From contig JACQRN010000128.1 of NCBI GenBank assembly GCA_016206515.1, positions 1-6,216 on the forward strand: a DNA stretch of 6,216 bases. Direction: 5' to 3'. The position numbers were made by a program, and so were the translations under genes. The DNA comes from Planctomycetota bacterium (GTDB taxonomy: Bacteria > Planctomycetota > SBBH01 > JACQRN01). Shown here piece after piece: positions 6,045 to 6,216 of the stretch. Positions within the stretch are counted from its first letter, which is position 1. The number at the start of each line of letters is the position of its first letter. The notes below the pieces were generated by a model. The model searched no databases. It saw nothing but the letters and a program-made list of their open reading frames with translations, and was not told the origin of the DNA.

Positions 6045-6080
6045 CCCGCCCCCCTGAAATATTTCAAGAAGGGGCGGGTC
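6043..6080 (+). terminator. Strong hairpin at the end of the zinc-finger gene, probable terminator
   Basis: GACCCGCCCC (6043-6052) and GGGGCGGGTC (6071-6080) are a perfect ten-base inverted repeat around an 18-base loop, and the loop itself contains the perfect palindrome TGAAATATTTCA (6055-6066). The left arm begins inside the stop codon (6042-6044). No T-run follows, so it is not a textbook intrinsic terminator; it may still end or stabilise the transcript. Its right arm overlaps the start of repeat copy 2. Confidence 0.55.
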
Positions 6081-6216
6081 ATCCTGAGCGCGCCATTCAT
6101 TCTTGCCCTACTCAGGCGCGCGAAGGATCCATGTTCATCGCCCAACGCCCGTAGCCCGTCACCCACGGATCCCTCGCTCGCCACGCCGCCATCCGATCGC
6201 TCGCTCGGGATGACAC
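6077..6216 (+). repeat. Dispersed inverted-repeat element, copy 2 (reaches window edge)
   Basis: The ends are GTCATCCTGAGCG (6078-6090) and CGCTCGGGATGAC (6202-6214), inverted with one mismatch. Inside, GCGAAGGATCCATG-type sequence (6119-6132) is roughly inverted against CACGGATCCCTCGC (6164-6177), parallel to the inner arms of copy 1, and CCTGAG/CTCAGG (6083-6088, 6111-6116) forms a further inverted pair. The layout and two alignable blocks match copy 1, and both copies end GACAC. The left part is about seven bases longer than in copy 1. This 140-bp stretch has no credible gene. From memory, repeats beginning GTCATCCTGAGCG and containing GCGAAGGATC recur between genes of many uncultivated bacteria; I could not check this. 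Confidence 0.65.

Noticed and set aside
5780..6184. 134-codon minus-strand frame at the right end
   Set aside because: It runs through the repeat, the hairpin and the 3' end of the zinc-finger gene; no ribosome site or recognisable domain.
6077..6216. CRISPR or tandem repeat array
   Set aside because: The repeats are inverted and nested, not direct repeats with regular spacers.

Overview
The window is a piece of high-GC bacterial chromosome (hand counts of single 60-base lines run from about 53% in one intergenic stretch to about 82% inside the peptidase gene). It carries five leftward genes and one divergent rightward gene, all for ordinary enzymes or envelope proteins. Single-span inner-membrane anchors, an AsmA-like protein and a pseudopilin-like domain point to a Gram-negative cell envelope. 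A UbiA-like prenyltransferase of the type used for menaquinone by the futalosine route fits a deep-branching lineage such as Acidobacteriota, Gemmatimonadota, Eisenbacteria or a relative. That placement is inference, since there is no rRNA or marker gene here.

Layout, reading the leftward genes in transcription order from the right. An AsmA-like membrane-anchored protein (5332 to 4211) is followed by a 152-bp gap that is almost filled by a 121-bp inverted-repeat element. Then come a UbiA-family polyprenyltransferase (4058 to 3219), a membrane-anchored coiled-coil PDZ protein (3163 to 2507) and, 10 bp further on, an M28 zinc aminopeptidase (2496 to 1120). After a 125-bp AT-richer gap holding an apparent promoter and a cluster of GGTCAA/TTGACC half-sites, an AAA/DUF4143-type ATPase starts at 994 and runs off the left edge. 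The tight PDZ-peptidase spacing suggests one transcript for these two, probably with the prenyltransferase; the ATPase looks like a separate, lower-GC, acquired module.

On the right, a rightward gene (5424 to 6044) encodes an unusual three-part protein: a zinc-finger anti-sigma-like HCC motif at the N-terminus, one membrane span, and a C-terminal domain resembling the globular part of type II secretion major pseudopilins (GspG). It ends in a strong hairpin that runs into a second copy of the element found between the AsmA-like and prenyltransferase genes. The two copies lie in the same orientation, share inverted ends of the form GTCRTCCYGAG and have alignable interiors.

The genes do not form one obvious pathway. 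The features most worth a second look are the zinc-finger/pseudopilin fusion, the two-copy structured repeat, and the half-site array with a near-leaderless promoter in front of the ATPase. I saw no RNA genes, CRISPR array or insertion sequence. No stretch above 300 bases lacks a gene.
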